Shown: piece after piece, positions 36,531 through 43,200 of the stretch
How the letters are laid out: each line of letters starts with the position of its first letter
Position numbering within the stretch: the stretch's first letter is position 1
From: Parvibaculum sp.
Lineage (GTDB): Bacteria > Pseudomonadota > Alphaproteobacteria > Parvibaculales > Parvibaculaceae
NCBI GenBank assembly: GCA_031291615.1
Contig: JARLIS010000047.1
Coordinates: 1-43,200, forward strand
Length of the DNA: 43,200 nucleotides
Direction: 5' to 3'
Position numbers and translations under genes: made by a program
Notes under the pieces: model-generated
What the model saw: only the letters and a program-made list of their open reading frames with translations
Databases searched by the model: none
What the model was told of the DNA's origin: nothing

Positions 36531-37136
36531 TCAGGTCGCGCTCGCGCCTGGCGCGTAGACGAGCATCACCAGTCCCTGATCCACGACGACGCCCAGCAGG
36601 AAATCGAGCAGCAGAACGCCGACAGCCGTCGCGGGCGATGCGCCGAGCACCTCGCGCGCGATGCGCCAGCGATACCAGCCGAGAATGCCGAGCGCCGGCA
36701 AGGTCAGCATCATCGCGCCGCGCCCGCTCGCAAGCCCGATCGAATAGAGAAGAAGCGGCACCGCAAAAACTATCGACGTGAAGAGCGTCCCCCAGTTGAA
36801 GGTGACGACATAGGGCGCGTAATGCGCATCGAGCTTCAATTGCCGCGACACTGCAATCATGGCCGAAAGAAAAGCGGCCCAGTAAAACAGGGTTCCGCCA
36901 AGCTGGACGATGGCGAAGGACGGAAATCCCGTGTCGTCCGAGGGGTCGATCTCGCGTGCAAGCCGCCAGAGCGAGGTCGTGCTGAAGAAGACGACGGGCA
37001 GGGAAAGCGCCAGCGCCCAGAAAGAGTGGAAGAAGCCTTCGGTCGAGAGATTGAAATGCTTCGGCGCTTCCGGGTCGCGCAACACGATGCGCCACGAACC
37101 CGTGAGGCCGTGAAGGATTTCGCTGCCGCTCAACAT
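36531..37136 (-). CDS. Uncharacterised multi-pass membrane protein (Yip1-like)
   Basis: This is a 201-residue protein with a soluble N-terminus (MLSGSEILHGLTGSWRIVLR) and about five predicted membrane helices: near residues 39-55, 78-96, 110-132, 140-155 and 168-195. The topology resembles the Yip1/YIPF-like bacterial membrane family, but I see no diagnostic motif. It starts 10 bases after dapE, so it is probably the third gene of a dapD-dapE operon. Its function is unknown. Confidence 0.75.
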   Translation of the reverse strand: MLSGSEILHGLTGSWRIVLRDPEAPKHFNLSTEGFFHSFWALALSLPVVFFSTTSLWRLAREIDPSDDTGFPSFAIVQLGGTLFYWAAFLSAMIAVSRQLKLDAHYAPYVVTFNWGTLFTSIVFAVPLLLYSIGLASGRGAMMLTLPALGILGWYRWRIAREVLGASPATAVGVLLLDFLLGVVVDQGLVMLVYAPGASAT

Positions 37137-37146
37137 GATGGAATGC

Positions 37147-38334
37147 TCACGCCGCCGCCCCGCCGAAATAGGCGGTCAGAATCCTCTCGTAAATATCCGC
37201 AAGCCTGGCGAGGTCGCCCGCCGGCACATGCTCGTCGACCTTGTGCATGGTTGCATTGGCCAGGCCGAATTCGACGACCGGCGCATAGGCGCGGATGAAA
37301 CGCGCATCCGATGTGCCGCCGCTTGTCGAAAGCTCGGGCGCAATGCCCGTCACCTCTTCGACGGCCTTCGCGATCATCGCCGAGAAGGCGCCGGGCTTGG
37401 TGATGAAGGACTCGCCCGAGATCTGCGTCTTGAACTCGTAGGTTCCGCCCATCTCCTGCACAACCTGATTGAAGACGCCGCGCATCCAGGCCTCGAGGCT
37501 CGCGCCCGTATGCTCGTCGTTGAAGCGGATATTCATCATCGCCCGCGCGACGCCCGGAATGAGGTTCGTCGTCGCATTGCCGACATCGACCGAGGTGATC
37601 TCGAAATTCGACGGCTGGAAATTTTCATTGCCCTTGTCGAGCTCGCGCGCGTCGAGCCGCCTCAGCATCTCCATGAGCTTCGGCACCGGATTGTCGGCAA
37701 GATGCGGATAGGCGACATGGCCCTGCACGCCCTGAACGGTGAGCCAACCGTTGATGCTGCCGCGCCGCCCGATCTTCACCATGTCGCCCAGCGTCTTGAC
37801 GCAAGTGGGCTCGCCGACGAGGCAATGGTCGATGCGCTCGCCGCGCGCGGCCAGCGCCTTCAGCATCTTCTTCGTGCCGTTGATGCCGGGGCCTTCCTCG
37901 TCGCCCGTGATGAGGAGGCTGATCGAGCCTTCGCCCGTCTTCAGCCGTCCCTCGCGCACAAGGCGGGAGGCGGCGACGACAAAGCTCGCAATCGAGCCCT
38001 TCATGTCGGCGGCGCCCCGCCCGAAGAGCTGCCCGTGCCTGATCTCGCCCGCAAAGGGATCGACCGACCATGAGGCTTCGTCGCCCACCGGCACCACATC
38101 CGTATGTCCGGCAAAGCAGAAATGAGGGGCCCCGCTGCCGATCCGCGCATAGAGATTGTCGATATCGGGCGTGTTCTCGTCGCTGAAGCGCATGCGCTCG
38201 CAATTGAAGCCGAGCGGCGCGAGCCAGCCGGCCAGCGTCGCGAGCGCGCCTGCATCCTCCGGCGTCACGCTCGGGCAGCGGATCAGCTCGACGGCGATCT
38301 CGACGGGATCATATGGCAGGGCTGGCGCGGTCAT
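37147..38334 (-). CDS. dapE: Succinyl-diaminopimelate desuccinylase
   Basis: This is a 395-residue M20-family zinc hydrolase that forms LL-diaminopimelate in lysine and cell-wall synthesis. Metal ligands and motifs are visible: [38 protein letters not shown] (catalytic and metal-binding Glu) and the C-terminal His in HKVDEHVP. The dimerisation lid domain is at about 185-300. The start [18 protein letters not shown] is the usual N-terminus; a 12-codon upstream extension is possible. It lies 45 bases after dapD. Confidence 0.95.
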   Translation of the reverse strand: MTAPALPYDPVEIAVELIRCPSVTPEDAGALATLAGWLAPLGFNCERMRFSDENTPDIDNLYARIGSGAPHFCFAGHTDVVPVGDEASWSVDPFAGEIRHGQLFGRGAADMKGSIASFVVAASRLVREGRLKTGEGSISLLITGDEEGPGINGTKKMLKALAARGERIDHCLVGEPTCVKTLGDMVKIGRRGSINGWLTVQGVQGHVAYPHLADNPVPKLMEMLRRLDARELDKGNENFQPSNFEITSVDVGNATTNLIPGVARAMMNIRFNDEHTGASLEAWMRGVFNQVVQEMGGTYEFKTQISGESFITKPGAFSAMIAKAVEEVTGIAPELSTSGGTSDARFIRAYAPVVEFGLANATMHKVDEHVPAGDLARLADIYERILTAYFGGAAA

Positions 38335-38379
38335 GGCATCCCGTGTACCGCGCCCCCCGAAAACCGTCAAATCAGGCGG

Positions 38380-39225
38380 TCAGTCGCGCAGCAATTCGTT
38401 GATGGCGGTCTTTGCCCGCGTCTGCGCATCGACCGTTTTGACGATCACGCAGCAATAAAGGCTGGGCGAGGGCGAGCCGTCGGGATTGGCCCGGCCCGGC
38501 AGCGAGCCCGGCACCACGACCGAATAGGGCGGCACCTTGCCGATATGCACTTCGCCCGTCGCCCGGTCGATGATCTTGGTCGAGGCGCTGATGAAGACGC
38601 CCATCGAGAGCACCGCGCCTTCGCCGACGATGACGCCCTCGACCACTTCCGACCGCGCGCCGATGAAGCAATTATCCTCGATGACGACCGGATTGGCCTG
38701 CAAGGGCTCGAGCACCCCGCCGATGCCGACGCCGCCCGAAAGGTGGCAGTTCTTCCCGATCTGGGCGCAGGAGCCGACGGTGACCCAGGTATCGACCATC
38801 GTGCCTTCATCGACATAGGCGCCGAGTTTGACGAAAGAGGGCATCAGCACGACGTTGGGCGCAATATAGGCCGAGCGGCGGACGATCGAGCCCGGCACCG
38901 CGCGGAAACCCGCCTTGCGGAATTCCGCCTCGCCCCAGCCCTGAAACTTCGACGGCACCTTGTCCCACCAATGGGTGTTTGCGCCCGGGCCTCCTTCGAT
39001 GAGGCCCATATCGTTGAGGCGGAAGGAGAGCAGCACGGCCTTTTTCAGCCACTGATGCACTTCCCAAGTTCCGTTGAACTTCTCCGCGACGCGCAGCTCG
39101 CCCTTGTCGAGCGCCAGAAGGGCCGTCTCGACCGCCTCGCGCACCTCGCCCTTCGTGCCCGAATTAATGCCGTCGCGCGCCTCAAAGGCGGCTTCGATCA
39201 CGGTCTTCAACTGGGCGGTGGTCAT
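38380..39225 (-). CDS. dapD: 2,3,4,5-tetrahydropyridine-2,6-dicarboxylate N-succinyltransferase
   Basis: This is a 281-residue trimeric enzyme that succinylates tetrahydrodipicolinate, the step before DapC/DapE. A helical N-terminal domain has [16 protein letters not shown] and [19 protein letters not shown]. The left-handed beta helix of hexapeptide repeats follows (about 110-230: [42 protein letters not shown]). The usual active-site GGVLEP and the succinyl-CoA-binding edge are intact. It is the first gene of the minus-strand dapD-dapE-membrane protein operon. Confidence 0.96.
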   Translation of the reverse strand: MTTAQLKTVIEAAFEARDGINSGTKGEVREAVETALLALDKGELRVAEKFNGTWEVHQWLKKAVLLSFRLNDMGLIEGGPGANTHWWDKVPSKFQGWGEAEFRKAGFRAVPGSIVRRSAYIAPNVVLMPSFVKLGAYVDEGTMVDTWVTVGSCAQIGKNCHLSGGVGIGGVLEPLQANPVVIEDNCFIGARSEVVEGVIVGEGAVLSMGVFISASTKIIDRATGEVHIGKVPPYSVVVPGSLPGRANPDGSPSPSLYCCVIVKTVDAQTRAKTAINELLRD

Positions 39226-39253
39226 GGGAATTCCCCGAAGGTCAAAAGCGGAA

Positions 39254-39281
39254 AAGGCCGGGGCAAGATAGCGCCGGCCTT
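39254..39281 (-). terminator. Probable terminator after the EAL gene
   Basis: AAGGCCGG (39254-39261) pairs with CCGGCCTT (39274-39281) around a 12-base loop, with TTTT next to the stem on the minus strand. It lies between the EAL gene stop and the dapD start. Confidence 0.5.
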
Positions 39282-39310
39282 CTCTCTGTCAACTTTGGGG
39301 CGAAACCGGA

Positions 39311-40570
39311 TCAGGCTGCGGCGGCTGTCTCCACCGGCCGGGTCACTTCCTCGCGCACCGGCCGCGGCTCGCCGAAAAGATAGCCCTGGCCGAGTTCGAC
39401 ATTGAGGTCGAGCACGTCGACGACCTCGCGCTCCGTCTCGATCTTGTCGACGATGAGCTGGATGCCGCTGCGGCGCAGCAGTTCCTTGAGGTCGCTGGCG
39501 TGAATGTCGATGCCGGCCCGCTCCTGCGCATGCAGCCCGCTGGTAATGAGCGAGGCCGGGATTTTCGCAAAGCGGAAATTGCGGGCGTGAAGCTGCGGCA
39601 CGTTGATCTTGAGGTTCGTCACCTGATCCATCGAGAAGCGGAAGCCGAGATTGGCGAGCGCGGCGAGGCTTTCTTCCTCGATCGGTCCCATGCCGTTCAC
39701 GGTCGTCTGGCTGAACTCGAAAATGAGATGCTGGGCGAGATCCTGATTGTGCTGCATGTATTCGACGAATTGCGGGAAGAAGTCCGAGTCGAGCAGCGAG
39801 AAGGCCGAGATGTTGCAGAAGACGCCCGCATCCTTGTTGCGGCTCGCAAGCTTGCGCACCACCTGGATGCAGCGGAACAGCAGAATATTGTCGACCGTCG
39901 GCATCATGCCGGCGGGCTCGGCGACGCGCATGTAGTCGCGCGGCATGATGAGCGCGCCTTCTTCCGACCGCAGCCGCGACAGGCCTTCGTAATAGCGCAC
40001 CTTGCGCTGCGGCAGGCCGACAATGGGCTGGAGGTAGAGATCGACGCGGTTCTGTTCGAGCGAGCGGCGGATCGTTTCCAGAAGCTCCGTGTCGGTGAGC
40101 TTCGAAATATCGGGCACAACTTTCGGCGCGGGCGCCTCGAAGGCTTCGGCGAGCTTCGCCTGCACCTGGGCCGCGCCGATGGCCGGCATGGGCGGCGCTT
40201 CGCGCGTTTCGGCAAGACGCTTCACAAGCGACTCGACCACGCGGATTTCGGAGAAGATGCGCTCCATGCGCTGCGTCGTCTCGCGCTCGAAGCGCTCTTC
40301 GAGTTCGACGATGCGTTCGCCCGCCTGATCGAGTTCATGTGCGAGCCCCTTGGCGACGCCGGTCAGTTCCGCCAGTTCCCGCCGCACCAGACGCCGCTCC
40401 ACGCCCCGCGCAATGGCCGCATGGGCCTCGGCGCCGAGAAGGCAGGCGATGAGCCCCGCCAGCATCGACAGCTTCTGGTCGAGACCCATCAGGTCGGGCA
40501 GCACCAGCGCCAGCGCAATCGAAGGCAGGATATAAAGGGAGGCGGCGAAAATATTCTTGGTCGTCGACAT
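39311..40570 (-). CDS. TipF-like membrane protein with degenerate EAL domain
   Basis: This is a 419-residue protein with two N-terminal membrane helices (about residues 9-27 and 33-52), a coiled coil (about 58-115) and an EAL-fold domain (about 165-405). Key catalytic positions of a c-di-GMP phosphodiesterase are altered: the EAL tripeptide is EGL (YYEGLSRL), the DDFG-type metal motif reads SMDQVTNL, and KID is KIP (FAKIPASL). It therefore probably binds c-di-GMP without cutting it. This architecture matches TipF of Caulobacter, a polar flagellum-assembly receptor. The start at MSTTKN is set by GGAGAG four bases upstream. Confidence 0.8.
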   Translation of the reverse strand: MSTTKNIFAASLYILPSIALALVLPDLMGLDQKLSMLAGLIACLLGAEAHAAIARGVERRLVRRELAELTGVAKGLAHELDQAGERIVELEERFERETTQRMERIFSEIRVVESLVKRLAETREAPPMPAIGAAQVQAKLAEAFEAPAPKVVPDISKLTDTELLETIRRSLEQNRVDLYLQPIVGLPQRKVRYYEGLSRLRSEEGALIMPRDYMRVAEPAGMMPTVDNILLFRCIQVVRKLASRNKDAGVFCNISAFSLLDSDFFPQFVEYMQHNQDLAQHLIFEFSQTTVNGMGPIEEESLAALANLGFRFSMDQVTNLKINVPQLHARNFRFAKIPASLITSGLHAQERAGIDIHASDLKELLRRSGIQLIVDKIETEREVVDVLDLNVELGQGYLFGEPRPVREEVTRPVETAAAA

Positions 40571-40686
40571 GTGGCTCTCCTGCGGATGCGGAAAGGCGCA
40601 TGCCCCCTCCCGCCCGGGATTCATCCCGCGTCAACCATGCCAGCCAGGGTTTGAGAAAAAGTTAACTATGAAGGCCGGAAAGGGCC

Positions 40687-42045
40687 TCAGGCGGGCATTC
40701 TGGCCAGCCGGTCGAGCTTCTTCCAATGCGTCCGGTACTGCGCGGACGCCCGCCCGGCCCGGGCAGGCACCCGCAGCACCTCGGAAAGCCAGCGCGCCTC
40801 GGCCGCCTGCGCCTCCGCCCATATGTCGCGGGAGAGCCGCCCGGCCTCCTCGGCGCCGCCGCCCCGGGCAAGCAATGCCTCGACGCGGGCCCGGAAGCCC
40901 GCCTCCAGCCGGTCGCGCTCGCCCGCAAAGACGGCAAGGCGCGGCGCATAGTCTTCAAGCACCGCCCGGTGCAGCAGCTCATGCCGCCACCAGAGCGTCC
41001 GCGCATCGAAGCGGTCCGTGGGCGCGGGACCGAAATCCGGCAGCACCGCTCCCTCGAAGCCCGGCCCGAAAAAGACCGGCTTGAAGATCGACGTATCGGG
41101 CGAAGACGTCCCCGTCACCCAGTGCACGGCGCGGGCCCCTCCAAGCTCGGCGATCCACGAGCCAGTCGTCTGGCCATAGCGGCGGATCGGCCCCCAGGAG
41201 GAATGCCCGCAGACCGCGCCCCCCATCAGCCCGTCCGGCTGCCAGTCGAGGGGCCGGATCGGGCGGCCATTGTCGCGCAGGATCGCCGTCAGGCTTTTCA
41301 CATCCTGCCGCCCGCGCGCGCCGAGGAGAGCGCTCGTCCGGCACCAGCGGCTCATGCCCGACGCGAAGGCCGAACGCTTGCGATTGGCATAGGCGTCGGC
41401 GAAATCGAAGGGCGCACCCTCTTCGACAAAGCCGCGCTCGACAGCCTGGGCGACAAGCCCCTGGCTTGCCCGCTCGAAATCGCGCCCGATGGAATAGGTA
41501 TTCGAGATCGACCGCCGCGCCGCCACGCGCTCGGCCGCCCATTCGCGTCCCACCGTTTCGAGCACAAAGGCCTCGCCGCCGGCATCCGCGATCAGGAACG
41601 AGTTGTGATATTCGAAGCGGCCAAGATGGGCGCAGTTGCCGCCCTGACCGTGCCGCTCCAGCAGCGTCGTGATGACGTCGAGCGCTTCTGCCGCGTCGCT
41701 GGCGCGCTCAAGCGCCAGCCGCACAAGGTCCATGCCGAGAAGGGCGGGTTCCTTCTGCGGCGCGATCTTCGCATAGACGGCCTCGTTGCCGATGACGAGC
41801 CCATGCTCATTCGCCCCCATCTCCGCCCCCCACATCCAGAAGGGTCTGGACAGAAGCACGGCATGGGTCTCGGCAACCTGCGGAATGGAGATATAGGTGC
41901 AGCGCAGGCCCGCGCCCACCTCATGCCTGATGCGCGGCATATGCAGCAGATACTGCGCCTCGTTCGCCTCGCGGTCCGAATTCTTGGCAAAAAGCAGCGC
42001 GCCCGATGCCGTCTCGCCCGGCCGCGCCACCATCGTGTCGCACAT
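40687..42045 (-). CDS. C69/secernin-family hydrolase (N-terminal nucleophile type)
   Basis: This is a 452-residue protein beginning MCDTMVARPGETASG. Cys2 would become the N-terminal nucleophile after Met removal, as in secernins and C69 dipeptidases. Conserved blocks are LFAKNSDREANEAQ, ANEHGLVIGNEAVYAK, HGQGGNCAHLGRFEYHNSFLIADA and SNTYSIGRDFE. The natural substrate is unknown (dipeptides or amides in relatives). AAGGAG eight bases upstream sets the start. It is divergent from the glutathione peroxidase gene, and the 83 bases between them contain promoters for both. Confidence 0.88.
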   Translation of the reverse strand: MCDTMVARPGETASGALLFAKNSDREANEAQYLLHMPRIRHEVGAGLRCTYISIPQVAETHAVLLSRPFWMWGAEMGANEHGLVIGNEAVYAKIAPQKEPALLGMDLVRLALERASDAAEALDVITTLLERHGQGGNCAHLGRFEYHNSFLIADAGGEAFVLETVGREWAAERVAARRSISNTYSIGRDFERASQGLVAQAVERGFVEEGAPFDFADAYANRKRSAFASGMSRWCRTSALLGARGRQDVKSLTAILRDNGRPIRPLDWQPDGLMGGAVCGHSSWGPIRRYGQTTGSWIAELGGARAVHWVTGTSSPDTSIFKPVFFGPGFEGAVLPDFGPAPTDRFDARTLWWRHELLHRAVLEDYAPRLAVFAGERDRLEAGFRARVEALLARGGGAEEAGRLSRDIWAEAQAAEARWLSEVLRVPARAGRASAQYRTHWKKLDRLARMPA

Positions 42046-42128
42046 GAGATGTCTCCTTGAGCGTCATCTTAAAGCGCCCATGGCTTCGTGCTAGGTTTCT
42101 TTTGTCCGCGATGCAAAGGAGAAGACCC

Positions 42129-42608
42129 ATGAGCGCCCATCTCTTCGAGTTCCGCACCATCCGGGGCGAGGCGCTGCCGCTCTCGCAATTCGAGGGCCGC
42201 GTGCTTCTGGTCGTCAACACGGCGAGCCGCTGCGGGCTGACGCCGCAATATCGCGAGTTGCAGGGATTGTGGGAGCGCTACAAGGCGCGCGGCCTGGTGG
42301 TCCTCGGCGTGCCGTCCAACGATTTCGGTGCGCAGGAGCCGGGCACCGAGGCCGAAATCCTCTCCTTCTGCGAAGTGAATTACGATATCGACTTTCCGCT
42401 CACCGCGAAACAGACGGTGATCGGCGCGGATGCGCATCCCTTCTACAAATGGGTTGTCGAGGTCGCGGGCGAAGCCGCCGCCCCGCGCTGGAACTTCCAC
42501 AAATATCTGATCGGGCCCTCGGGCGAGCTCGTCAACGTCTATGGCAGCCGCACCGATCCCTCGGACGCCGCCCTCGTAAAGGAAATCGAAGCGCTGCTCG
42601 GGCCGTGA
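42129..42608 (+). CDS. Glutathione peroxidase family thiol peroxidase
   Basis: This is a 159-residue thioredoxin-fold peroxidase that reduces organic and hydrogen peroxides. The peroxidatic cysteine lies in NTASRCGLTPQY, where selenoproteins have Sec. WNFHKYLI supplies the conserved Trp and Asn. The usual FPCNQFG reads VPSNDFGAQEPG, so the tetrad Gln is replaced, a variant I associate with alphaproteobacterial members. AAAGGAG upstream of ATG 42129 fixes the start, and the 24-codon upstream extension is not needed. The gene is convergent with the OmpA-family gene. Confidence 0.9.
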   Translation: MSAHLFEFRTIRGEALPLSQFEGRVLLVVNTASRCGLTPQYRELQGLWERYKARGLVVLGVPSNDFGAQEPGTEAEILSFCEVNYDIDFPLTAKQTVIGADAHPFYKWVVEVAGEAAAPRWNFHKYLIGPSGELVNVYGSRTDPSDAALVKEIEALLGP

Positions 42609-42630
42609 AGTCCAACACCACCCCCAGCCT

Positions 42631-42708
42631 CGTCACCCCGGGCTTGACCCGGGGTCCATCTTCACAGCCTCGAAGAAAGATGGATGCCGGATCAGGTCCG
42701 GCATGACG
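42631..42708. repeat. Intergenic inverted-repeat element of an alphaproteobacterial palindrome family
   Basis: Two related half-units face each other: CGTCA, a hairpin (CCCCGGG/CCCGGGG), TCCATCTT, a 14-base centre, AAGATGGA, a second hairpin (TGCCGGA/TCCGGCA), TGACG. The two halves match the same pattern when one is reverse-complemented, so the whole forms a cruciform-like structure. Such cgtca-ccggg-tccatc palindromes are scattered between genes in many alphaproteobacteria. It lies between two convergent genes and could act as a bidirectional terminator or mRNA stabiliser. It is the only copy I see in this window. Confidence 0.85.
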
Positions 42709-42724
42709 AATAGATGGCGCCCGC

Positions 42725-43200
42725 CTAATTCGTCAGCGGCGTCAGCTTGATCTCGACGCGGCGGTTCTGCTGCCGGCCTTCCGGCGTGCTGTTCGACGCA
42801 ACCGGCTGGCTCGGGCCCGCGCCGCGGATGAGGAAGCGGCGGGAATCCGTACCCTGACCGATGAGATACTGCGCGACGCTCTGCGCGCGCGCCTGCGACA
42901 GCCGCTGGTTGAGATCGGCGCCGCCGGTCGAGTCCGTGTGTCCGGTCACGTCGATCAGCGTCTTGTCGTATTTCTTGAGCACGACCGCGACGGAGTTCAG
43001 CACCTGGTAGAACTGCGCGTTGATGTCCGACGAGTTCGACGCGAAGGTGATGTTGCCCGGCATGTTGAGGATGATGTTGTCGCCGACGCGTGTCACGCTG
43101 ACGCCGGTCGAGCGAAGCTGCCGCGTCAGCTCCGCTTCCTGCTGGTCCATGTAATAGCCGATGCCGCCGCCCGCCAGCGCGCCGACGCCGCCCGCGATGA
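42725..43200 (-). CDS. OmpA-family outer-membrane protein, partial (5' end outside window)
   Basis: At least 157 residues of the C-terminal part are present; the frame runs through the window edge. The most upstream part (IAGGVGALAGGGIGYYMDQQ) is a glycine-zipper segment. A peptidoglycan-binding OmpA/MotB domain follows with NITFASNSSDINAQF, IDVTGHTDSTGGADLNQRLS and a final EGRQQNRRVEIKL. The conserved Asp and Arg that bind diaminopimelate are present. The glycine zipper plus OmpA layout matches the YiaD-type lipoproteins. An internal ATG at 43150 is probably not the true start. Confidence 0.88.
   Translation of the reverse strand, partial: IAGGVGALAGGGIGYYMDQQEAELTRQLRSTGVSVTRVGDNIILNMPGNITFASNSSDINAQFYQVLNSVAVVLKKYDKTLIDVTGHTDSTGGADLNQRLSQARAQSVAQYLIGQGTDSRRFLIRGAGPSQPVASNSTPEGRQQNRRVEIKLTPLTN

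Overview
The window is a 43.2 kb, GC-rich, densely packed chromosomal segment of an alphaproteobacterium, most like the Rhizobiales (a Parvibaculum-type organism is possible, but I cannot confirm a genus by eye). The support is gene order: a Caulobacter/Rhizobium-type flp-cpaABCDEF-tadBC locus, SRP RNA beside dnaX-ybaB-recR, def-fmt-truA facing dapE-dapD, and cytochrome c beside kdsB-pheA. I see no prophage, transposase, CRISPR array or tRNA. Most of it is well-kept housekeeping sequence, and I found no convincing new multi-gene system. The points of interest are local.

Layout. (1) About 1-12.3 kb is the Flp/Tad pilus region: the tail of a TadG-like von Willebrand protein, a stand-alone pilus-formation N-domain protein and a Crp/Fnr-type regulator, then the Flp pilin with a long AT-rich leader and a strong terminator. 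The assembly genes cpaA-cpaB-cpaC-cpaD-cpaE-cpaF-tadB-tadC follow, ending at a bidirectional terminator shared with a convergent TadD-like TPR lipoprotein. (2) About 12.4-17 kb holds a TAXI-type binding protein, a glutathione transferase, an M17 leucyl aminopeptidase, a small MarR-like regulator and an NlpC/P60 endopeptidase. (3) 17.0-24.6 kb (minus strand) is a complete Yej-type peptide ABC importer with two tandem binding proteins, one with a Sec-type signal and one with a Tat-type signal. (4) 24.7-29.2 kb holds a membrane-anchored cytochrome c, kdsB, pheA, a GHW-repeat exported protein, a VOC protein and NudC. (5) 29.3-32.2 kb holds SRP RNA, dnaX, ybaB and recR. (6) 32.2-39.2 kb holds an FMN reductase, rmuC, def, fmt and truA, then minus-strand dapD, dapE and a membrane protein. 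(7) 39.3-43.2 kb holds a TipF-like degenerate EAL protein, a C69/secernin-like hydrolase, a glutathione peroxidase, an inverted intergenic repeat and the end of an OmpA-family protein.

How the genes work together. The pilus genes form one assembly line: prepilin, peptidase, secretin, pilotin-like CpaD, localisation ATPase, motor ATPase and inner-membrane platform. NlpC/P60, the Yej importer and leucyl aminopeptidase sit side by side and could form a peptide-salvage route, which is inference. dnaX-ybaB-recR serves replication and repair, def-fmt serves the start of translation, and dapD-dapE supplies diaminopimelate and lysine.
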